DNA of 7,002 nucleotides from Sphingomonadales bacterium (lineage in GTDB: Bacteria; Pseudomonadota; Alphaproteobacteria; Sphingomonadales; Sphingomonadaceae), in assembly GCA_017304125.1 (NCBI GenBank), contig JAFKLV010000090.1, positions 1 through 7,002 of the forward strand. Reading direction: 5' to 3'. The position numbers were made by a program, and so were the translations under genes. Position 1 is the stretch's first letter. The number at the start of each line of letters is the position of its first letter. This document shows positions 1 to 5,778 of this stretch, piece after piece. Below the pieces are notes generated by a model. The model saw only the letters and a list, made by a program, of their open reading frames with translations. It made no database searches and was not told the origin of the DNA.

Positions 1-31
1 CTTCTTCACCGTGCCCAAGGTGATCGAATGA
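1..31 (+). CDS. gatC: GatC, C-terminal end only (partial)
   Basis: Reading from base 2, nine codons give FFTVPKVIE and then TGA at 29-31. This matches the usual C-terminal end of the GatC subunit of the Glu-tRNA(Gln)/Asp-tRNA(Asn) amidotransferase, and gatA follows directly on the same strand, as in the common gatCA order. GatC is the small subunit that wraps around the GatA-GatB interface and stabilises the complex. The rest of the gene lies outside the window. The stop codon is also the first three bases of a 26-bp direct repeat, so the 3' end of the gene coincides with a duplication boundary. The call depends on only nine residues plus context. Confidence 0.75.
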   Translation, partial: FFTVPKVIE

Positions 32-111
32 CGATCGCAGGTCGTCTTTCGATCATCCCCGCGCAGGCGGGGATCCAGTCAAAGGTGACGATCGCAGGTC
101 GTCTTTCGATC
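29..111. repeat. 26-bp direct repeat pair flanking a small palindrome
   Basis: An identical 26-bp sequence beginning TGACGATCGCAGG and ending TTTCGATC occurs at 29-54 and again at 86-111; the bases just outside differ, so the identity is exactly 26 bp. Between the copies (55-85) is an 8-bp stem (55-62 with 67-74, ATCCCCGC/GCGGGGAT) with a GCAG loop, followed by ATCCAGTC. That core resembles the short palindromic repeats widespread between genes of sphingomonads and related Alphaproteobacteria. The block occupies most of the gatC-gatA gap. It may be a REP-like insertion with duplication of adjacent sequence, or two degenerate repeat units in tandem. Confidence 0.8.
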
Positions 112-146
112 CTTTCGCACCACGTCCGTTTCCGGGGCAATAACGC

Positions 147-1631
147 ATGACCATTCTTACCGACCTCGGCATCCGCGAGATTCGCGACGGCGTGCGCGCC
201 GGCGAGTTTTCCGCGCGCGAAGTCGCCGACGCCTTCATCGTCGCGGTGAGCCGCGCCAAGCCGCTCAACGCCTTTCTCGTCGAGACCCCCGATCACGCGA
301 TCGCCGCTGCCAATGCCGCCGATGCGGCGCGCGCCGCCGGCGAGGCGCTGAAGCCGCTCGCCGGCGTGCCGATCGGCATGAAGGATCTGTTCTGCACCAA
401 GGGCGTGACGAGCACCGCCGCGAGCCACATCCTCGAAGGCTTTACGCCGCCTTACGAATCGACCGTCTCGCAGAAATTGTGGGATGCCGGCGCGGGGATG
501 CTCGGCAAACTCAACATGGACCAGTTCGCGATGGGCTCGTCCAACGAGACCAGCGCGTTCGGCAATGTCGTCTCGCCGTGGCGGCGCAACGACGGCGGCA
601 ATGCCGCGCTCGCGCCGGGCGGTTCGTCGGGCGGTTCGTCGGCGGCGGTCGCGGCGCGGATCGCGCCGGGCGCGACCGGCACCGATACCGGCGGCTCGAT
701 CCGCCAGCCCGCCGCCTTCACCGGCATTTCGGGGATCAAGCCGACCTATGGGCGCTGCTCGCGCTGGGGCGTGATCGCGTTCGCCTCGTCGCTCGATCAG
801 GCCGGGCCGATGGCGCGCAGCGTGCGCGATTGCGCGATCATGCTCGAGGCGATGACCGGGTTCGATCCCAAGGACGCGACCTCGCTCAACCTGCCGGTGC
901 CGGCGTGGGAGGCGAGCCTCAACGCCAGCCTCGCGGGCAAGCGCGTCGGCGTACCGCGCGAATATCGCGTCGACGGGATGCCGGCGGAGATCGAGGCGCT
1001 GTGGCAGCGCGGGATCGACTGGCTGCGCGACGCCGGCGCCGAAGTGGTCGAAGTGTCGCTGCCGCACACCAAATATGCGCTGCCGGCCTATTACATCATC
1101 GCCCCGGCGGAGGCCTCGTCGAACCTCGCGCGCTATGACGGCGTGCGGTACGGGCTGCGCGATCTGCCCGACGGGGCCAACCTCCAGCAAATGTATGCCG
1201 CGACCCGCGCCGACGGCTTCGGCGACGAGGTGAAGCGCCGCATCCTGATCGGCACCTATGTGCTCTCGGCGGGCTTCTACGACGCTTATTACACCCAGGC
1301 GCAAAAGGTCCGCACGCTGATCGCGCGCGATTTCGAGGCGGCGTGGGAGAAGTGCGACCTGCTGCTGACGCCGACCGCGCCATCCGCCGCCTTCGCGCTC
1401 GGCGAGAAGCAGGCCGATCCGCTGGCGATGTATCTCAACGACGTGTTCACCGTCCCCGCCAGCCTCGCCGGCTTGCCCGCGATGAGCGTACCGGGCGGGG
1501 TGGATGCCGGGGGCCTGCCGCTCGGCCTGCAGATCATCGGCAAGCCGCTCGACGAACAGACCGTGCTCGACGCCGCGCTGGCGATCGAGGAACGCGCCGG
1601 CTTCGTCGCACGGCCGCAGGCGTGGTGGTAA
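147..1631 (+). CDS. gatA: Glu-tRNA(Gln)/Asp-tRNA(Asn) amidotransferase subunit A
   Basis: The product has 494 residues, normal for GatA, a cytoplasmic amidase-signature enzyme. It hydrolyses glutamine and passes ammonia to GatB for amidation of misacylated tRNA. The catalytic triad is visible: Lys79 in GVPIGMKDLF, the Ser-Ser pair at 160-161 in APGGSSGGSS, and the nucleophile Ser184 in TDTGGSIRQP. The expected GLPAMSVP-like and GLPLGLQIIG motifs are near the C-terminus. ATG 147 gives a typical N-terminus (MTILTDLGIREIRDGV); only a weak purine stretch precedes it, so translation may lean on coupling with gatC 115 bp upstream. The segment before the Ser-Ser motif (NDGGNAALAPGG) seems several residues longer than in Gram-positive GatA. 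The gene ends just before a strong hairpin and converges with the FkbM gene. Confidence 0.97.
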   Translation: MTILTDLGIREIRDGVRAGEFSAREVADAFIVAVSRAKPLNAFLVETPDHAIAAANAADAARAAGEALKPLAGVPIGMKDLFCTKGVTSTAASHILEGFTPPYESTVSQKLWDAGAGMLGKLNMDQFAMGSSNETSAFGNVVSPWRRNDGGNAALAPGGSSGGSSAAVAARIAPGATGTDTGGSIRQPAAFTGISGIKPTYGRCSRWGVIAFASSLDQAGPMARSVRDCAIMLEAMTGFDPKDATSLNLPVPAWEASLNASLAGKRVGVPREYRVDGMPAEIEALWQRGIDWLRDAGAEVVEVSLPHTKYALPAYYIIAPAEASSNLARYDGVRYGLRDLPDGANLQQMYAATRADGFGDEVKRRILIGTYVLSAGFYDAYYTQAQKVRTLIARDFEAAWEKCDLLLTPTAPSAAFALGEKQADPLAMYLNDVFTVPASLAGLPAMSVPGGVDAGGLPLGLQIIGKPLDEQTVLDAALAIEERAGFVARPQAWW

Positions 1632-1645
1632 TCATCTGATGCCCG

Positions 1646-1673
1646 GTCGGGCCAGCGTCAGTGCTGGCCCGAC
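1646..1673. terminator. Perfect 11-bp hairpin between convergent gatA and the FkbM gene
   Basis: GTCGGGCCAGC at 1646-1656 pairs perfectly with GCTGGCCCGAC at 1663-1673 around a 6-nt loop. It starts 14 bp after the gatA stop. It also overlaps the end of the opposing methyltransferase gene: one arm encodes its last codons and its stop codon (1658-1660) lies in the loop. There is no clear T-tract on either side. A bidirectional transcription stop or an mRNA 3'-end stabiliser is the natural reading, inferred from its position. Confidence 0.6.
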
Positions 1674-2482
1674 AGCAGCGCCATCAATCCGGCGTCGCGC
1701 ACCGCGATGATGTTGCCCATGCGGAAATTCTCGTCGCCGTAGCTATAATCCCTGAATTCGACATGGCGCGGGTAGAGCCGGCCGAATTTATAGCCCGCAG
1801 CGGCGAGCATCGCGCCGGTCTGATGCAACAATCGCCCGGCGGGGATCCAGGTATCGCCATATTCGAACTGGATCATGTGCGGTGCGTGGTCGCCGGTGAA
1901 CAATTGCTTCGCCCCGTCGAGCACGAAGGCATCATGCCCTTCGACATCCACCTTGAGCAGATCGGGTGGCGGCGCCCCTTGCGCGATCAACTGGTCGATC
2001 GTGCTGACCGGGCAGGCGATCGTCTGGAGATCGCTGCTCGCGAACCATTTGCTGGTCGAGCGTGGCGCGATCGCATTGGTCGAATCGTGATCCTTGTTCC
2101 AGGTGACGTCGACTGACCCTTCGCTATCGGACAGGCCGATATTGCGGATCGTCAGCCACGCCGCGTCGGGATGCCGCGCGGCCAGCAGTTCGGCGACCGG
2201 AGGGAGAATCTCGAAGCTGGTGACATGCGCGTCTGGCATCGCGGCGTGCGCCGCATCGGCCCATTCGCCGTGATGCGCACCGACATCCCACACCGTCAGC
2301 GTTCGGCCGCCGGCCCAGCGTGCAAAGCACTGGATCGCAAAGCCTTCTCCGTTGCGATCGAATTCGTAGAATGCGTCATTGTGCCATGCGCGGAGATATT
2401 TCTCGCACATCACCGCAATGCCTCTGACCGGTGCGCTGCGTCGATGCGAACGGATCATCTGACGCGCTGTTCGTCCGAGCAT
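1658..2482 (-). CDS. FkbM-family SAM-dependent methyltransferase
   Basis: The product resembles FkbM-type methyltransferases (Methyltransf_21), which usually O-methylate sugars, polysaccharides or secondary metabolites; the substrate here cannot be told. With the start at 2482 it has 274 residues. SAM-binding motif I is VWDVGAHHGEW (about 64-74), an acidic residue follows in TSFEILPP (about 88-95), and the family block PDLLKVDVEGHDAFVLDG is near 173-190. I chose ATG 2482 because AGAGAGGG lies 6 nt upstream; the in-frame ATG at 2521 adds 13 residues (MPTGARENKRGRH) but has no ribosome binding site. No signal peptide or membrane segment is seen. It is antisense to and between gatA and gatB, with no glycosyltransferase or polysaccharide gene beside it, so it looks like a stand-alone insertion. 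Confidence 0.88.
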   Translation of the reverse strand: MLGRTARQMIRSHRRSAPVRGIAVMCEKYLRAWHNDAFYEFDRNGEGFAIQCFARWAGGRTLTVWDVGAHHGEWADAAHAAMPDAHVTSFEILPPVAELLAARHPDAAWLTIRNIGLSDSEGSVDVTWNKDHDSTNAIAPRSTSKWFASSDLQTIACPVSTIDQLIAQGAPPPDLLKVDVEGHDAFVLDGAKQLFTGDHAPHMIQFEYGDTWIPAGRLLHQTGAMLAAAGYKFGRLYPRHVEFRDYSYGDENFRMGNIIAVRDAGLMALLSGQH

Positions 2483-2620
2483 ATGTCGCCCTCTCTTGTT
2501 CTCCCGGGCGCCTGTCGGCATAGCCGATTTGCGAACGGCAGCGAGAGTCCGGATTGTCGGCCAATGGGTTCGGCCGGGCTTTTTGGAAGTCGTGTCGCAG
2601 GAATGTTACGGAAAAGGCAG
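2483..2620. other. Divergent intergenic region between the FkbM gene and gatB
   Basis: This 138-bp gap must hold the promoter for gatB, which is cut off from gatCA, and one for the FkbM gene. I could not find a convincing -35/-10 pair on either strand. The only structure I see is a short plus-strand hairpin, CGGCC at 2558-2562 with GGCCG at 2572-2576, followed by GGC and five T (2580-2584), ahead of gatB. It is terminator-like but weak. Coordinates assume the FkbM start at 2482. Confidence 0.4.
2489..2496 (-). promoter_or_regulatory. Ribosome binding site deciding the FkbM start
   Basis: On the minus strand AGAGAGGG is followed by six bases (CGACAT) and then ATG at 2482-2480. This is a good Shine-Dalgarno match at normal spacing and favours this start over the upstream in-frame ATG at 2521, which has none. 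Confidence 0.6.
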
Positions 2621-4075
2621 ATGAACGAGTTCAGGATCAAGGGCGCCACCGGCGATTGGGAGGTCGTGATCGGCCTGGAAGTGCACGCCCAGGTCACGTC
2701 GCAGGCGAAATTATTCTCCGGCGCGGCGACTGCCTTTGGCGCCGAGCCCAACACCCAGGTCAGCCTCGTCGATGCGGCGATGCCGGGGATGCTGCCGGTG
2801 CCGAACCGCGAATGCATCCGTCAGGCGGTGCGCACCGGGATGGCGATCGACGCCGCGATCAACAAATGGTCGCGCTTCGATCGCAAGAATTATTTCTATG
2901 CCGATCTGCCGCAGGGCTATCAGATTTCCCAGCTTTATCATCCGCTTGTCGGTGAAGGCTCGGTCGAGATCGAGGATGGCGAGGCGGTCAAGACGATCGG
3001 GGTGGAGCGGATCCACGTCGAGCAGGATGCCGGCAAGCTGATGCACGATCAGCATCCGACGCGCTCCTATGTCGATCTCAACCGCTCGGGCGTGGCGCTG
3101 ATGGAAATCGTCAGCCGCCCCGACATGCGCTCGCCGGCGGAGGCCGGGGCCTATCTGCGCAAGCTGCGCGCGATCCTGCGCTATGTCGGGTCGTGCGACG
3201 GCAATATGGAAGAAGGCTCGATGCGCGCCGACGTCAACGTCAGCGTGCGCAAGCCGGGCGAGCCGTTCGGCACGCGGACCGAGACCAAGAACGTCAATTC
3301 GGTGCGCTTCGTGATGGCGGCGATCGAGCATGAGGCGAACCGGCAGGTCGACGTGCTCGAATCCGGCGGGACGATCGTACAGGAAACCCGGCTGTTCAAC
3401 CCGGATACCGGCACCACGCGGTCGATGCGCTCCAAGGAGGATGCGCATGATTATCGCTATTTCCCGGACCCGGATCTGCTCCCGCTCGAACTCGACGATG
3501 CCTTCCTCGAGGCGTGCCGCGCGTCGCTGCCGGAACTGCCCGATGCCAAGCGCAAGCGCTACGAGGCGCTGGGCATCACCGCCTATAACGCGAACGTGCT
3601 GACCGCCGAGGTCGAGACCGCGCGCTGGTTCGACGCGCTGCTCGAGGCGGGCGTGGCGCCGGTGCCCGCGTCCAACTGGGTGACGGGCGAATTGTTCGGC
3701 GCGCTCAACCGGATCGGCAAGAGCATCGAGGAATCGCCGGTGCTGCCGGGGCAGGCGGCGGAATTGCTCGCGCTGGTGGCGGACGGCACGCTCTCGGGCA
3801 GCCTCGCCAAGCAGGTGTTCGAGGTGATGCTCGAAACCGGCGACGCGCCGGGCAAGATCGTCGAAGAGCGGGGGCTCAAGCAGACCTCCGATACCGGCGC
3901 GATCGAGGCGGTGATCGCCGAGGTGCTGGCGAAAAACCCCAACCAGCTCGAGCAATATCGCGCGGGCAAGGAGGCCTTGTTCGGTTTCTTCGTCGGCCAG
4001 ACGATGAAGGCGATGGCCGGCAAGGCCAACCCGCAGGTGGTCAACGACCTGCTGCGCAAGGCGCTGGCAGGCTAA
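2621..4075 (+). CDS. gatB: Glu-tRNA(Gln)/Asp-tRNA(Asn) amidotransferase subunit B
   Basis: GatB binds the misacylated tRNA, phosphorylates its Glu or Asp side chain with ATP and amidates it with ammonia from GatA. The 484-residue product is a normal length. The GatB signature blocks appear in order: VVIGLEVHAQ (15-24, including the presumed metal ligands Glu20 and His22), NYFYADLPQGYQIS (90-103), HVEQDAGK (132-139), DLNRSGVALMEIVSRPDMRS (152-171), GSCDGNMEEGSMRADVNVSV (190-209) and RSKEDAHDYRYFPDPDLLP (270-288). A helical tRNA-binding GatB/YqeY C-terminal region follows to NDLLRKALAG. The frame is open far upstream (to an ATG at 2171), but that part overlaps the opposite-strand FkbM gene and has no GatB similarity. 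ATG 2621 is preceded by GGAAAAGG; ATG 2603 is in frame but has no suitable ribosome binding site. It is separated from gatA by the FkbM gene, so it must be transcribed separately. Confidence 0.97.
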   Translation: MNEFRIKGATGDWEVVIGLEVHAQVTSQAKLFSGAATAFGAEPNTQVSLVDAAMPGMLPVPNRECIRQAVRTGMAIDAAINKWSRFDRKNYFYADLPQGYQISQLYHPLVGEGSVEIEDGEAVKTIGVERIHVEQDAGKLMHDQHPTRSYVDLNRSGVALMEIVSRPDMRSPAEAGAYLRKLRAILRYVGSCDGNMEEGSMRADVNVSVRKPGEPFGTRTETKNVNSVRFVMAAIEHEANRQVDVLESGGTIVQETRLFNPDTGTTRSMRSKEDAHDYRYFPDPDLLPLELDDAFLEACRASLPELPDAKRKRYEALGITAYNANVLTAEVETARWFDALLEAGVAPVPASNWVTGELFGALNRIGKSIEESPVLPGQAAELLALVADGTLSGSLAKQVFEVMLETGDAPGKIVEERGLKQTSDTGAIEAVIAEVLAKNPNQLEQYRAGKEALFGFFVGQTMKAMAGKANPQVVNDLLRKALAG

Positions 4076-4093
4076 GCACGGTCGCCGATCGGG

Positions 4094-4125
4094 GCGGGGA
4101 GCGGCGCGGACGACGCCATCCCCGC
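4094..4125. terminator. Imperfect hairpin between convergent gatB and moaB
   Basis: GCGGGGA at 4094-4100 pairs with TCCCCGC at 4119-4125, and an inner GGCG (4103-4106) pairs with CGCC (4114-4117). It fills most of the 49-bp gap between the gatB stop and the moaB stop and touches the latter. No T-tract is present, so a bidirectional terminator role is inferred from position and structure. Confidence 0.5.
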
Positions 4126-4649
4126 TATTCGATCAGCCGCGGCATCAACTCGACGAAGTTGCACGGGCGATGACGGCTGTCGAGCTGGTCGCGGAGGATG
4201 CCATCCCACGCATCCTTCACCGCGCCGGTCGAGCCGGGCAGCGCGAAGATATAGGTGCCGCGCGCGACGCAGGCGCAGGCGCGCGACTGGATCGTCGACG
4301 TGCCGATCGTCTGGTAGCTCAGCCAGCGGAACAATTCGCCGAAGCCGGGGATCATCTTGTCGGCGACGCGCTCGACCGCCTCGGGGGTCACGTCGCGTCC
4401 GGTGACGCCGGTGCCGCCGGTGGTGATGATGCAATCCACCGTCTCGTCGTCGATCCAGCGGTGGAGCTGCGCGACCAGAACATCGGCATCGTCGCGCAGG
4501 ATCGCGCGCTCGGCGAGGTCATGCCCCGCCGCCGTCAGCCGCTCGACCAGCGTATCGCCGGAGCGATCGTCCGCCGCGCTGCGGGTATCGGAAACGGTGA
4601 GCACGGCAATGCGCACCGGGCGGAAGGGGCGGCTCTCGTCGATCGGCAT
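4125..4649 (-). CDS. moaB: Molybdenum cofactor biosynthesis protein MoaB
   Basis: The 174-residue product is a full-length MoaB/MogA-type protein (E. coli MoaB is about 170 residues), a cytoplasmic member of the molybdopterin-binding fold. In enzymes of this fold, molybdopterin is bound and adenylylated ahead of molybdate insertion. The core starts at RIAVLTVSDTRS (13-24). The molybdopterin-binding loop is TTGGTGVTGRDVTPEA (76-91). IGTSTIQSRA (115-124), FALPGST (135-141) and RPCNF near the C-terminus also match MoaB. ATG 4649 is the first possible start after an in-frame TAA. The only Shine-Dalgarno-like sequence, GGAGG (complement of 4665-4669), lies 15 nt upstream, which is far, and its edge belongs to the adjacent repeat element. 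No other molybdenum cofactor genes are in the window. Confidence 0.94.
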   Translation of the reverse strand: MPIDESRPFRPVRIAVLTVSDTRSAADDRSGDTLVERLTAAGHDLAERAILRDDADVLVAQLHRWIDDETVDCIITTGGTGVTGRDVTPEAVERVADKMIPGFGELFRWLSYQTIGTSTIQSRACACVARGTYIFALPGSTGAVKDAWDGILRDQLDSRHRPCNFVELMPRLIE

Positions 4650-4667
4650 GCGGGGGTGTTAGAACCT

Positions 4668-4750
4668 CCGTCATCCCAGCGAAAGCTGGGATCGCCGGCC
4701 GCGAGCGTAGCCCTTGCGACGTGAGACCCCAGCTTTCGCCGGGGTGACGG
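4668..4750. repeat. REP-like inverted pair of palindromes between moaB and the PEP-CTERM gene
   Basis: The arm 4668-4693 (starting CCGTCATCCCAGCG) is an inverted copy of 4725-4750 with 23 of 26 positions matching, separated by 31 bp. Each arm is itself a hairpin: 4673-4680 with 4685-4692 is a perfect 8-bp stem around GAAA, and 4726-4733 with 4738-4745 has one mismatch around TTTC. This CCCAGCGAAAGCTGGG type is a familiar intergenic repeat in sphingomonads. It ends exactly at the base before the stop codon of the PEP-CTERM gene and may act as its transcript end. Confidence 0.85.
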
Positions 4751-5545
4751 TTAGAGTTGGGATGCTTGCCCGCGTTTGCGCTGGGTAACGCCGCGTCCAC
4801 GCAGACTTGCGCCGATCGCGCCGAAGCCGACGATCAGCATTGCCCAGGTCTGTGGCTCGGGGACGGCGGATTGAAGGGCGAAGTTTTCGATCGTTCCGCC
4901 CGTATACCCGGCTAGTTCCCCGTTTGAATCTGCAAAACTCAGCGAGAACGACCGGCCGTATTTTCCAGTTAGACCATTAAAAATCTTTACGAGGTCGACG
5001 TTTGGGTCGGTGCTGGATATCACCGGCTCGGTACCAAGAAGACCAACAAAGACACTATTTGGATTCCAGTTTCCGATTTTCGCGCTTTCTGATATCGGCG
5101 CAACCAGCGATCCGTCCGGATAATAGGATTGCAGGTACAGGTCTACCCCGTAGTCTGGCGCATCTGTGGGGTCCGCCGCGATATAGGCTGAGCTATTGCC
5201 AATGGGGACATCCATTCCGTAGCTGCCGTTGGGCAAATCGATCTCAAACGACATCGACACTATGGGGCTGTAGTAAATCATCGCGTAATACGCGGGATCG
5301 TCGCCTTCGTCTTTTTCAGATGATTTAATCGCATCGACATCGTAAACGAGCGTGCCGCGAAACTTTTGTCCCGCTTGAAACTGCCATGATGCGTTGCCGA
5401 TAGGCTTTCCGAAATTATCTGCGTATGTCAGGCGCCCATCGAAGTTATAAGAAATCGGATCGGCAATTGCCGACGTGGCGGTACCGAAAGCGAACGAACC
5501 CAACAGAATCGCGCCGCAATGTCGCAAGTTGCGCTGAAAATTCAA
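4751..5545 (-). CDS. Secreted PEPxxWA-CTERM sorting-domain protein
   Basis: The product (264 residues) is a predicted exported protein with a PEP-CTERM tail, read by an exosortase in the inner membrane; such proteins are often linked to exopolysaccharide or surface structures. A signal peptide spans residues 1-28 (hydrophobic AILLGSFAFG, cleavage likely after AIA). The tail begins at VPEPQTWAML (228-237), continues as a hydrophobic segment to about residue 247, then a basic stretch with RGRG and QRKRG. The middle is rich in Ser, Tyr, Asp, Gly and Asn, with no catalytic motif I recognise. The start is TTG 5545: GGGGGA lies 5 nt upstream, no in-frame ATG exists between it and an upstream in-frame TAA, and a later start would remove the signal peptide. 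Base composition is clearly more AT-rich than the flanking genes, and no exosortase is nearby. Confidence 0.85.
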   Translation of the reverse strand: MNFQRNLRHCGAILLGSFAFGTATSAIADPISYNFDGRLTYADNFGKPIGNASWQFQAGQKFRGTLVYDVDAIKSSEKDEGDDPAYYAMIYYSPIVSMSFEIDLPNGSYGMDVPIGNSSAYIAADPTDAPDYGVDLYLQSYYPDGSLVAPISESAKIGNWNPNSVFVGLLGTEPVISSTDPNVDLVKIFNGLTGKYGRSFSLSFADSNGELAGYTGGTIENFALQSAVPEPQTWAMLIVGFGAIGASLRGRGVTQRKRGQASQL

Positions 5546-5550
5546 AGCTA

Positions 5551-5556
5551 TCCCCC
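5551..5556 (-). promoter_or_regulatory. Ribosome binding site supporting a TTG start
   Basis: On the minus strand GGGGGA is followed by five bases (TAGCT) and then TTG at 5545-5543. Together with the signal peptide that begins at this codon, it supports TTG as the initiation codon of the PEP-CTERM gene. Confidence 0.6.
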
Positions 5557-5561
5557 GATGC

Positions 5562-5576
5562 TTAAGAGACGATTAA
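5562..5576. promoter_or_regulatory. Possible CtrA binding site (TTAA-N7-TTAA)
   Basis: TTAA at 5562-5565 and TTAA at 5573-5576 are separated by exactly seven bases, the full CtrA consensus known from Alphaproteobacteria. It ends 16 bp upstream of the PEP-CTERM start codon and 5 bp from its ribosome binding site. That is too close to serve as a classical activator site at -35 unless the message is very short-leadered, so repression or chance are alternatives. The region is AT-rich, which raises the chance of a random match. Confidence 0.35.
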
Positions 5577-5663
5577 CTAGCGTCACATAGCATCAGGTGA
5601 TTTTTAGCCTATCGCGCTGACAACTTTTTACATGCGCGAGGCTGAAGCTATGGCCGGTCCTTT

Positions 5664-5746
5664 ATCGTCATGCCCGGCCCGACGTCTACAGTAACAGGCG
5701 AAGCCACTTGCGGCTCTGGATGCCAGGTCAGGTCCGGCATGACGAT
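5664..5746. repeat. Second-type REP-like inverted repeat upstream of the PEP-CTERM gene
   Basis: ATCGTCATGCCCGGCC at 5664-5679 pairs with GGTCCGGCATGACGAT at 5731-5746 (14 of 16 positions), enclosing 51 bp that include TGGATGCCAGGTCAGG. This matches another common alphaproteobacterial intergenic repeat type and differs from the one at 4668-4750. It lies 32 bp after the stop of the transglycosylase gene, so it could end or protect that transcript. Confidence 0.75.
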
Positions 5747-5778
5747 GGAGAGGAAAGCGTTCTGAACGCCCCCGGACC

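Noticed and set aside
29..111. Possible CRISPR-like repeat-spacer unit
   Set aside because: Only two copies, the interval holds a palindromic element, and no cas genes are present.
6..1304. Long open frame (432 codons) antisense to gatA
   Set aside because: Arg/His/Gly-rich translation with no recognisable domain; it is the usual by-product of GC-rich third positions opposite a well-identified gene.
2171..2620. 150-codon N-terminal extension of gatB
   Set aside because: It has no GatB similarity, overlaps the FkbM gene on the other strand, and ATG 2621 gives a normal-length GatB N-terminus.
2711..3955. Long open frame (414 codons) antisense to gatB
   Set aside because: Same type of compositional shadow; gatB on the other strand is certain across the whole stretch.
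4170..4724. 184-codon plus-strand frame opposite moaB
   Set aside because: Antisense to a clear MoaB and rich in Arg/Ala/Gly; it runs into the palindromic repeat.
4668..5746. PEP-CTERM gene plus two flanking inverted repeats as a mobile element
   Set aside because: The two repeats are of different types, no transposase or integrase is present, and no target duplication is visible around the outer edges.
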